Shown here: piece after piece, positions 1 to 5,290 of the stretch
How positions within the stretch are numbered: position 1 is the first letter of the stretch
Layout: every line of letters starts with the position of its first letter
Source of the DNA: Spirochaetia bacterium
GTDB lineage: Bacteria; Spirochaetota; Spirochaetia; Treponematales; Rectinemataceae
Direction of reading: 5' to 3'
DNA: 5,871 bases
Assembly: GCA_021286925.1 (NCBI GenBank)
Contig: JAJTBL010000124.1
Coordinates: 1 to 5,871, forward strand
Translations under genes and position numbers: made by a program
Notes under the pieces: model-generated
Told to the model about the DNA's origin: nothing
Database searches by the model: none
What the model saw: only the letters and a program-made list of their open reading frames with translations

Positions 1-326
1 AGAAGGCGAGGTTCGTCATGGTTTCCGCCGCGCCAGATAGGACCGACCGTGTGGATAATTCGACGTATACCCAAGGCCGAGAGTTTGCCCGGGCCTGTGG
101 CCACAGCCTGCCCGGGCGGCAGCCCCTCAGGGAGAGAGGTCGCACGCAGGCGCTTGCATTCAGCGAGCAGATCAGGACCGGCAGCCTCGTGAATGGCGCC
201 ATCCACGCCCCCGCCTCCCAGCAAGGTGGAATTGGCGGCATTGACGATCGCGTCGCAGGGGTATCGGGTGATGTCCCCAAAGGCAACGAGAAGACGACCG
301 TCACGCAGGGTTTTCAGGATTTCCAT
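1..326 (-). CDS. Macrodomain protein, probable O-acetyl-ADP-ribose deacetylase (partial, 3' end outside window)
   Basis: My own translation of the minus strand gives 108 codons from ATG at 326 to the left edge, with no stop. The protein shows the MacroD-type signature: GDIT at residues 17-20, DAIVNAAN at 25-32, the glycine-rich LLGGGGVDGAIH loop at 35-46, AAG at 48-50, and IHTVGPIW at 91-98, a typical second block. In this family these residues bind ADP-ribose. The Asn of NAAN and the Asp of GGVDGAIH are the ones linked to hydrolysis of O-acetyl-ADP-ribose or of mono-ADP-ribose on acidic residues. E. coli YmdB is about 177 residues, so roughly 60 percent is visible. The start is firm because an in-frame TAG lies four codons upstream. 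No ribosome binding site is visible. There is no signal peptide, so it is probably cytosolic. It lies 57 bases downstream of the HTH-receiver gene on the same strand and may share its transcript. The family is near certain; the exact substrate is not. Confidence 0.93.
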   Translation of the reverse strand, partial: MEILKTLRDGRLLVAFGDITRYPCDAIVNAANSTLLGGGGVDGAIHEAAGPDLLAECKRLRATSLPEGLPPGQAVATGPGKLSALGIRRIIHTVGPIWRGGNHDEPRL

Positions 327-383
327 GGTAGTTTTAGCTACTGTATCGAAGATTGTTGATGCAGTTTACAGCGCCGCGCGGAC

Positions 384-1010
384 TCAGCGACTCAGCATCT
401 CTTTCTTTTTCTGATCGAGCAAAGCCGCCGCCCGCCCGATAAGCCCGTCAAAGTCCAGGGGTTTGGCGAAAAAGTCATCCGCGCCCGCTGACAGCATTTC
501 TTCCTTTATATCGTGAGCATCCAGACCCGTCATCGCGATGACATAGGGCATACCGATGGTCGGATCCGATCTGATGCGGGAACAGAGACTCTTGCCGTCG
601 ATTCCCGGCAAATCGACATCGAGAAACACCAGGGCGGGATGCTTTTCGGCGATAACCCTGCCAGCCTCAAAGCCATCGAAAGCCTGGGCCACCCGAATGT
701 CAGGCAATTTGCGCTCGATCATGCGCTTGAGAATCGTATTCAAATCCTGGTCATCATCGACAATGAGCACCAGCCCGGTATCCACATCGGCATTGACCTC
801 AATGTTCAGCTCCGCCGGAACCCGCATGCCCCGCTCTTCCAGAAAAGCGATGAGATCCTCGGCATAAATCCGGAACTGACCGCCGGGCGTGGTAAAGGCT
901 TTGAGGTGGCCGCTCTTGATCCAATTGATGGCGGTCTGGTTGACGACGCCGCAGAGGTTGGCTACCTCCAGCGCCGAGTAAATTCGAACCCGCTTGTCAT
1001 GCTTTGTCAT
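384..1010 (-). CDS. HTH-receiver response regulator (excisionase/MerR-like DNA-binding domain at the N terminus)
   Basis: This 208-residue protein has two domains in an order opposite to most response regulators. Residues about 9-60 form a winged-helix domain of the MerR/excisionase (HTH_17) kind: IYSALEVANLCGV, then QTAINWIKSGHLKAF, then the TPGGQFRIYAEDLIAFL wing. Residues about 80-200 are a CheY-like receiver with the acidic pocket D85/D86, phospho-acceptor D131 in FLDVDLPGIDG, T161 in AMTG and K183 in AKPL, so all residues for phosphorylation are present. A short hydrophilic linker (about 62-78) joins them. It probably binds DNA under control of a histidine kinase, but no kinase is in the window. 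The ATG at 1010 is preceded by GGGAAG three bases away, a weak and closely spaced ribosome binding site. A good TATAAT lies 22 bases upstream. It is divergent from tex. The target genes are unknown; its own promoter, the macrodomain gene and tex are candidates by position only. Confidence 0.92.
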   Translation of the reverse strand: MTKHDKRVRIYSALEVANLCGVVNQTAINWIKSGHLKAFTTPGGQFRIYAEDLIAFLEERGMRVPAELNIEVNADVDTGLVLIVDDDQDLNTILKRMIERKLPDIRVAQAFDGFEAGRVIAEKHPALVFLDVDLPGIDGKSLCSRIRSDPTIGMPYVIAMTGLDAHDIKEEMLSAGADDFFAKPLDFDGLIGRAAALLDQKKKEMLSR

Positions 1011-1013
1011 ATG

Positions 1014-1019
1014 CTTCCC
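1014..1019 (-). promoter_or_regulatory. Weak ribosome binding site of the HTH-receiver gene
   Basis: On the minus strand GGGAAG ends three bases before the ATG at 1010. It is a partial, closely spaced Shine-Dalgarno match, but still the best one seen ahead of any annotated start in this window. It supports the ATG at 1010, since no other in-frame start is as well placed. Confidence 0.35.
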
Positions 1020-1031
1020 ATATTATGAATT

Positions 1032-1061
1032 ATTATAGAACTAGTACAAAATCAAGGATAA
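1032..1061 (-). promoter_or_regulatory. Candidate sigma70-type promoter for the HTH-receiver gene
   Basis: On the minus strand a perfect TATAAT occupies 1032-1037. Eighteen bases upstream of it is TTATCC (1056-1061), a weak -35 match (three of six). Transcription would start near 1025, giving a leader of about 15 bases before the ATG at 1010. The whole divergent gap is AT-rich. The -10 is convincing; the -35 is doubtful, so an activator may be needed. The prediction rests on consensus matching alone. Confidence 0.5.
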
Positions 1062-1146
1062 TCGATAGAAATTGTTTTGTCCAGAAAAAAAAGAAAAGTG
1101 TTCCAGACCTTGCAATTATCTCAGACTTTGCGTACCGTATCGCACC

Positions 1147-3585
1147 ATGAGCACACTACCCGACATTGAAACCCTCGCCATCAACGAGGTGGCCATACTG
1201 GCAAAAATCGCGCAGGAACTATCGGTCAAGCCTGCGCAGGTATCCGCGGTCCTCAGCCTGACACAGGAAGGCTGTACCATTCCCTTTATCAGCCGATACC
1301 GCAAAGAGCGAACCGGCAGCCTCGATGAGGTGCAGGTCCGTGATTGCGTTCACAAATTCGAAAGCTACAAAAACCTGGAAGAGCGGCGGATTGAAGTCGC
1401 GAAGGGCATCCACGCCCTCGGCAAGCTCGATGAGAGCCTGTATTCGAACATAGCCAAAGCGTCAACGCTGGCGGAGCTGGAAGACCTGTGGGCGCCGTTC
1501 AAGAAAAAGAAGAAGACGCGGGGCATGCTGGCGCAGGAAAAAGGTTTGACACCCCTGGCGGAAATCATGCTCGGAAAGGACAAAGCAGCTGTCGATGCCG
1601 CGGCGCCGGGATTTGTGCGCGAGGATGCGGAGCATCCGGAGCTTTCGGTGGCGAGCGCGGAAGAAGCCATCGCGGGCGCGAAGGATATCATCGCCGAGCG
1701 CCTTTCGCAGGATATTGAAATGCGCGCCCTGGTAAAGTCCTGGTATATGAAGACGGGGAAACTCGTCACCAAGGGAGTCGGCGGGGACAAGGAGCGCGAA
1801 ACTTCCACCTACCAGATGTACTGGGATTATTCGGAGCCGCTTTCCACCCTAAAAAGCCACCGGGTGCTGGCGGTCAATCGGGCGGAGCGGGAAGGCGCGC
1901 TCGATGTCACCATCGAAGTGGATCAGGAAGGCGCCCTGGAACGCATCAAGGAAAAGAGCTTCATTCATAACGAATATCACGCCGAAGCCCTGGAAGATGG
2001 GCTCGGACGCCTGCTGTCGCCCGCGGTCATCCGCGAAATTCGATCTGACGCGACCGAATATGCGGAAAACCATGCAATCGAAGTTTTTTCGGAAAACCTG
2101 AAAAATCTCCTGATGCAGCCGCCCATCAAAGGAAGCCGGGTGCTCGGCATCGATCCGGGTATCAGAACGGGCACCAAATGTGCCTGCCTCGATGAAACCG
2201 GCAAATTTCTCGAATATTTTGTGATAAACCAGGAAACAAAGCCCGAAGAATCCAAAAAACTGGTCGCGGCGGCCGTTAAAAAACACGCCATCCAGATTAT
2301 CGCGGTCGGAAACGGGACTGCGAGCCACGAAGTGCAGGCGCTCGTCGCCGACACGATTGCCGAGCAGGGGCTTTCCTGCAAATTCACCGCCGTTGATGAA
2401 GACGGAGCCTCCGTGTACTCAGCCAGCGACCTCGCCCGCGAGGAGTTCCCCGACCTTGATTTGACGATACGAGGGGCGATTTCGATTGGCCGCCGCCTTC
2501 AGGACCCTTTGGCTGAACTTGTGAAAATCGACCCGAAAAGCATCGGTGTCGGGCTGTACCAGCACGATGTCAACCAGAAAAAACTGACCGAACAGCTGGA
2601 CGAAGTGGTCGGCTCGGTGGTGAACAAGGTTGGCGTCAACCTCAATACGGCCAGCCATGCGCTGCTCAAGTACGTTTCGGGCATCAACCTGGGACTGGCG
2701 CGCAAAATTGTCAAATTTCGAGAGGAAAAAGGCGCAATCCGCTCGAGGACCATGCTGACGGAAATCCCGGGGCTTGGGCCCAAGGCGTTTGAACAGTGTG
2801 CCGGCTTTCTCAAGATTCCCGAGAGCGACAACGAATTGGACAACACCTGGGTTCATCCCGAAAATTACGCGCTGGCGGGCGAAATGCTCGCGCTGCTGAA
2901 GGCAGGAGCGGAGCCGAGCCGGGAACAGCGCACCGCGCTCAAAGAAAAATATGGCGTCGGCGACACGACGCTGGACGATATTCTGCTCGAGCTGAAAAAG
3001 CCCAACCGCGACCCCCGCGACGATCTGCCGCCGCCCATCATGCAGGAGGGCGTTCTGCAGTTTGAAGACCTCAAAGAGGGGATGAAGGTTCGCGGCAAGG
3101 TGAAAAATGTTGTCGATTTCGGTGCTTTTGTCGACATCGGCATCAAGGAAAGCGCGCTGATTCATATTTCCGAGCTGTCAGACCGCCATGTGCGCGACCC
3201 GATGGAAGTGCTCAAGGTCGGCGATGTGCGGGAATTCACCATTATAAGCCTCGATTACGCGCGCCGGCGGATTGGCCTGTCACTGAAAAATCAGGGCGGC
3301 GGCGCACATGCGGGCGCTGCGGCAGGCGCTGCCGCTCATCCAGAGACCGCAGCTGCGGGCACCGGCAAACGGGTTGTCCGAGTCGTGGCGAAAAAACCCG
3401 CCGGCGGAGAATCAGCCCGCCCGGCGCCAGCACCGGCACCGCGGGAAACACCGAACAAATTCGACACAAACCAGAACCGCCGCGACAACCCCTATTCGGC
3501 GAAAAAACCCGCAAACCGGGGATTTGACCGGGACGATGACGGCACAACCTACAACCCATTCGCTGAACTGCTGAAACGGAAATAA
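1147..3585 (+). CDS. tex: Tex family RNA-binding transcription accessory protein
   Basis: The product is 812 residues from the ATG at 1147; E. coli and Pseudomonas Tex are about 770-785. The domains follow the Tex order. An N-terminal helical Tex_N region carries IPFISRYRKERTGSLDEVQV (about 45-64). A YqgF/RNase H-like domain runs from about 331 to 460 and begins VLGIDPGIRTGTK. Helix-hairpin-helix repeats span about 495-556 (VGVNLNTAS, EIPGLGPKAFEQ). A C-terminal S1 domain spans about 645-714 (GMKVRGKVKNVVDFGAFVDIG, then LIHISELSDR). Tex is a cytosolic nucleic-acid-binding protein related to eukaryotic Spt6 and is involved in transcription and RNA metabolism. After S1 there is a tail of about 98 residues rich in Ala, Pro, Lys and Arg, probably disordered, ending in NPFAELLK. 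I prefer ATG 1147 over an upstream in-frame TTG at 1072, because homology begins at MSTLPDIETLA and the extra 25 residues are Cys-rich and unlike Tex. No clear ribosome binding site precedes it. Confidence 0.97.
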   Translation: MSTLPDIETLAINEVAILAKIAQELSVKPAQVSAVLSLTQEGCTIPFISRYRKERTGSLDEVQVRDCVHKFESYKNLEERRIEVAKGIHALGKLDESLYSNIAKASTLAELEDLWAPFKKKKKTRGMLAQEKGLTPLAEIMLGKDKAAVDAAAPGFVREDAEHPELSVASAEEAIAGAKDIIAERLSQDIEMRALVKSWYMKTGKLVTKGVGGDKERETSTYQMYWDYSEPLSTLKSHRVLAVNRAEREGALDVTIEVDQEGALERIKEKSFIHNEYHAEALEDGLGRLLSPAVIREIRSDATEYAENHAIEVFSENLKNLLMQPPIKGSRVLGIDPGIRTGTKCACLDETGKFLEYFVINQETKPEESKKLVAAAVKKHAIQIIAVGNGTASHEVQALVADTIAEQGLSCKFTAVDEDGASVYSASDLAREEFPDLDLTIRGAISIGRRLQDPLAELVKIDPKSIGVGLYQHDVNQKKLTEQLDEVVGSVVNKVGVNLNTASHALLKYVSGINLGLARKIVKFREEKGAIRSRTMLTEIPGLGPKAFEQCAGFLKIPESDNELDNTWVHPENYALAGEMLALLKAGAEPSREQRTALKEKYGVGDTTLDDILLELKKPNRDPRDDLPPPIMQEGVLQFEDLKEGMKVRGKVKNVVDFGAFVDIGIKESALIHISELSDRHVRDPMEVLKVGDVREFTIISLDYARRRIGLSLKNQGGGAHAGAAAGAAAHPETAAAGTGKRVVRVVAKKPAGGESARPAPAPAPRETPNKFDTNQNRRDNPYSAKKPANRGFDRDDDGTTYNPFAELLKRK

Positions 3586-3604
3586 GAGGCAGCCGAGGCA
3601 TCAG

Positions 3605-3632
3605 GGTTTCAGGTTTCAAGTTTCAGTCCTCA
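3605..3632. repeat. Short heptamer tandem repeat (GGTTTCA-like, about four units)
   Basis: Just after the tex stop there are two perfect GGTTTCA units (3605-3611 and 3612-3618), then AGTTTCA (3619-3625) and a degenerate GTCCTCA (3626-3632). The seven-base period does not look like coding sequence. Such short arrays can vary in copy number by slippage. I see no other copy in the window. Confidence 0.6.
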
Positions 3633-3636
3633 GGCA

Positions 3637-3732
3637 CAGCGCGAGCCAAGTTCCAGACCTGGCAGTTTTTAAAAAACCCCGCGACATCGAGGTTTTGTCG
3701 AATTCATCCCTGTTTGGAACCGGCTCGCGTTG
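3637..3732. repeat. Long imperfect inverted repeat between tex and cyuA
   Basis: The arms are 3637-3658 and 3712-3732. Pairing is 11 base pairs (CAG plus CGCGAGCC against GGCTCGCG plus TTG, with one G-T), then a one-base bulge and one mismatch, then 9 base pairs (GTTCCAGAC against GTTTGGAAC, with one G-T). The 53-base interior holds a second hairpin at 3673-3696. The element lies entirely outside coding sequence, 36 bases before cyuA. It could be a folded RNA leader or terminator region, or a small MITE-like insertion. No target-site duplication is obvious. The pairing is seen directly; the role is inferred. Confidence 0.65.
3673..3696. terminator. Candidate bidirectional hairpin terminator downstream of tex
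   Basis: The stem AAAACCCCG (3673-3681) pairs with CGAGGTTTT (3688-3696) around the six-base loop CGACAT, with one C-A mismatch at the seventh pair. The A-rich left flank and T-rich right arm fit an intrinsic terminator, but the stem's G+C part is short and the T run is only four bases and lies inside the stem. An alternative five-pair stem (CGACA 3682-3686 with TGTCG 3696-3700) would compete with it. It is the only terminator-like structure after tex. Confidence 0.4.
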
Positions 3733-3767
3733 CTAAAAAGATTTGATTATGGTAACAATACTAGCAT

Positions 3768-5072
3768 ATGCTCGATACAAACACCGCCAAAGCCTATATC
3801 GCCATCCTTCGTGAAGAACTGGTACCCGCCATGGGCTGTACTGAACCCATAGCAGTCGCCTTTGCCGCCGCCAAGGCGCGGGAAACCCTCGGCACCATGC
3901 CCGACGCCATCGAAGTTTTTTGCAGTGCCAATATCGTCAAGAACGTCAAAGGCGTGACCGTCCCCAATACCGGAGGGCTTCGCGGCATTGACGCCGCAGC
4001 GATAGCCGGCACCATCAGCAACCAGCCTGAAAAAAAACTCGAAGTGCTCCAGCCGCTGACCGATGAAAACCGCGCCGAAATCGCGCGCCTTTTGACAGCG
4101 AAATATTGCACGGCCCATCTTGCCGAAGGCATTGAAGGCCTCTTCATCGATGCCCGAGCCTATCTGAAAAGCGAATCCGGTCAAGTCCGGCAATCTTCGC
4201 GGGTCGTCATCGAAAAAACGCATACCGGTATTACACGAATCGAAAAAAACGGCGAAGTAGTATATTCGATTGAAAACCTTGGCTGCAGGGAATCATACAT
4301 CAGCGCTGACCGCCGCGAATACGCGATCCTCAATGTTCGAGACATCATAGCCTTCGCTGAAAGCGTCAACCTGGCGGAAGTCAGCGACGTCATCCGAAAT
4401 CAGATTTCGATGAACTCGGAGATTTCCGACGAAGGACTGCGCAACGATTACGGCGTGTCGGTCGGCAAGACCTTGCTGAAATATCGAACCAACGATGTCA
4501 GACTTCGGGCGAGAGCGAGAGCGGCGGCAGGAAGCGATGCCCGTATGGCCGGCTGCGCGATGCCAGTGGTCATCAATTCAGGCAGCGGCAACCAGGGTCT
4601 CACCGTCTCTCTGCCAGTCATCGAATACGCCAAAGAGCTGGGCAAAGACGAAGCAACCCTGATCCGGGCCCTTGTCATCAGCAACCTGGTAGCCCTGGAA
4701 CAGAAAGAATATATCGGCAAGCTTTCAGCGTATTGCGGCGCGGTCAGCGCGGCTGTAGGAAGCGCCGCAGCCATTGCCTGGCTCGAAGGCGCCAGCTATG
4801 AGCAAATCTCAGCGACAATTACGAATGGCATAGCGACCGCCGATGGCATAATCTGCGACGGGGCAAAATCCTCCTGCGCCGCCAAAATCGCAACCGCGCT
4901 GGAAGCCGCCCTGACCGGCATGGAGATTGGCGTCCAAGAAGGAAAGAGCTATCAGAACGGAGAAGGGCTGGTAGGGGCTGATGTTGAAGAAACGATACGC
5001 AATATCGGCGTCGTGGGATCCGTCGGGATGAAGCCGACTGATGTGGAAATCATCAAATTGATGCTGAAATAA
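3768..5072 (+). CDS. cyuA: L-cysteine desulfidase (UPF0597 / YhaM family, iron-sulfur)
   Basis: The 434-residue product matches the length of E. coli YhaM/CyuA (about 436). In this family a [4Fe-4S] enzyme cleaves L-cysteine to pyruvate, ammonia and sulfide; it is related to the alpha part of iron-sulfur L-serine dehydratases, so automatic annotation often names it that way. Key features are AMGCTEPIA (residues 21-29, catalytic-type C24), the SGSGNQGLTVSLPVI block (271-285), AYCGAVSAAVGSAAA (C323), and ICDGAKSSCAAK (C363 and C370). The spacing C323-C363-C370 is 40 and 7 residues, the pattern I recall for the cluster-binding cysteines of the archaeal enzyme. Other cysteines (52, 114, 173, 263) have no assigned role. 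It has no signal peptide or membrane segment, so it should be cytosolic. ATG 3768 is supported by immediate homology, but no strong ribosome binding site precedes it (weak GGTAA about 12 bases upstream). No cysteine transporter or CyuR-like regulator is adjacent, unlike the E. coli operon. Confidence 0.93.
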   Translation: MLDTNTAKAYIAILREELVPAMGCTEPIAVAFAAAKARETLGTMPDAIEVFCSANIVKNVKGVTVPNTGGLRGIDAAAIAGTISNQPEKKLEVLQPLTDENRAEIARLLTAKYCTAHLAEGIEGLFIDARAYLKSESGQVRQSSRVVIEKTHTGITRIEKNGEVVYSIENLGCRESYISADRREYAILNVRDIIAFAESVNLAEVSDVIRNQISMNSEISDEGLRNDYGVSVGKTLLKYRTNDVRLRARARAAAGSDARMAGCAMPVVINSGSGNQGLTVSLPVIEYAKELGKDEATLIRALVISNLVALEQKEYIGKLSAYCGAVSAAVGSAAAIAWLEGASYEQISATITNGIATADGIICDGAKSSCAAKIATALEAALTGMEIGVQEGKSYQNGEGLVGADVEETIRNIGVVGSVGMKPTDVEIIKLMLK

Positions 5073-5080
5073 GAGACCTT

Positions 5081-5123
5081 TTCAGGATACTTGTCGAGAG
5101 CTGATAAAATCACTATCCTTGAA
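5081..5123 (+). terminator. Weak hairpin after cyuA, possible terminator
   Basis: TTCAGGATA (5081-5089) pairs with TATCCTTGAA (5114-5123) with a single-base bulge, across a 24-base loop. It starts eight bases after the cyuA stop, which suits a terminator, but no T run follows and the loop is long. It could equally be a chance repeat or part of an insertion-sequence end. Confidence 0.25.
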
Positions 5124-5130
5124 GAGCCTT

Positions 5131-5214
5131 CTGCGAAGTTCGGGGCTTGTATATTTTGGCCGTGTTTTCCCCCAACCCCAACGGTCACCCTACCCACGGG
5201 TCCCGACTTTGCAG
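5131..5214. repeat. Nested inverted repeat between cyuA and the transposase
   Basis: CTGCGAAGTTCGGG (5131-5144) pairs with CCCGACTTTGCAG (5202-5214) as 13 base pairs including one G-T, with a single bulged base. Inside, TGGCCGT (5157-5163) pairs with ACGGTCA (5181-5187), including one G-T, and CCC (5188-5190) can pair with GGG (5198-5200). The result resembles a three-way junction. Possible roles are an insertion-sequence end that folds as single-stranded DNA, a structured RNA, or a remnant palindromic repeat. The pairing is seen directly; the role is not known. Confidence 0.55.
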
Positions 5215-5249
5215 GGGGTTTCCTTAGTGTCTCGAACCTTGTATATTTT
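5146..5249. repeat. 12-base direct repeat CTTGTATATTTT, two copies
   Basis: CTTGTATATTTT occurs at 5146-5157 and again at 5238-5249, with starts 92 bases apart and no clear identity in the flanks. Both copies lie in the gap downstream of the transposase gene. They might be transposase-binding sites near an element end or the trace of a partial duplication. Two copies of an AT-rich 12-mer could also be chance. Confidence 0.45.
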
Positions 5250-5290
5250 CTCGCGACACAGTCGAATCCTTTTCCCACCCTTTCTTACGC

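Larger units (their letters stand above)
1011..1146. promoter_or_regulatory. Divergent AT-rich intergenic region between the HTH-receiver gene and tex
   Basis: This 136-base gap holds the 5' ends of both divergent genes. The left half is very AT-rich, and 1084-1097 is an A-rich run on the plus strand. I could not find a convincing plus-strand -35/-10 pair for tex: TTGCAA at 1110-1115 followed 17 bases later by TACCGT is the nearest, and it is poor. The gap also carries a 15-base word (1100-1114) that recurs with one mismatch upstream of cyuA at 3650-3664. An autoregulated operator for the HTH-receiver protein could lie here, but that is inference from position. Confidence 0.55.
5073..5290. 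other. Gene-free gap between cyuA and the transposase; likely mobile-element boundary
   Basis: I find no credible gene in these 218 bases; the plus-strand reading frames here do not resemble proteins. The gap holds an imperfect inverted repeat close to the cyuA stop (arms 5081-5089 and 5114-5123), a longer nested one (5131-5214) and a 12-base direct repeat (5146-5157 and 5238-5249). Because the transposase gene ends at 5291, one end of its insertion sequence should fall here, but the other end is outside the window, so the terminal inverted repeat cannot be matched. Confidence 0.6.

Noticed and set aside
18..359. Plus-strand open frame of 113 codons at the left edge
   Set aside because: The opposite strand encodes an unmistakable macrodomain over the same bases, while the plus-strand product resembles nothing.
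513..1028. Plus-strand open frame of 171 codons opposite the HTH-receiver gene
   Set aside because: It is antisense to a gene with complete receiver and HTH motifs, and its product has no recognisable domain.
1072..1146. Upstream TTG start adding 25 residues to Tex
   Set aside because: The extension is Cys- and Arg-rich, unlike Tex N termini, and the ATG at 1147 sits just where Tex homology begins.
2419..3165. Minus-strand open frame of 248 codons inside tex
   Set aside because: It is a long shadow frame in GC-rich coding sequence. The Tex HhH and S1 domains occupy the plus strand without interruption.
3605..3632. CRISPR array
   Set aside because: The repeat units are only seven bases with no spacers, and no cas gene is present.
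3730..3758. cyuA promoter TTGCTA - 17 bases - TAACAA
   Set aside because: The -10 is poor and would place the transcript start almost on the ATG. I could not tell it from background in this AT-rich stretch, so it was not listed as a feature.
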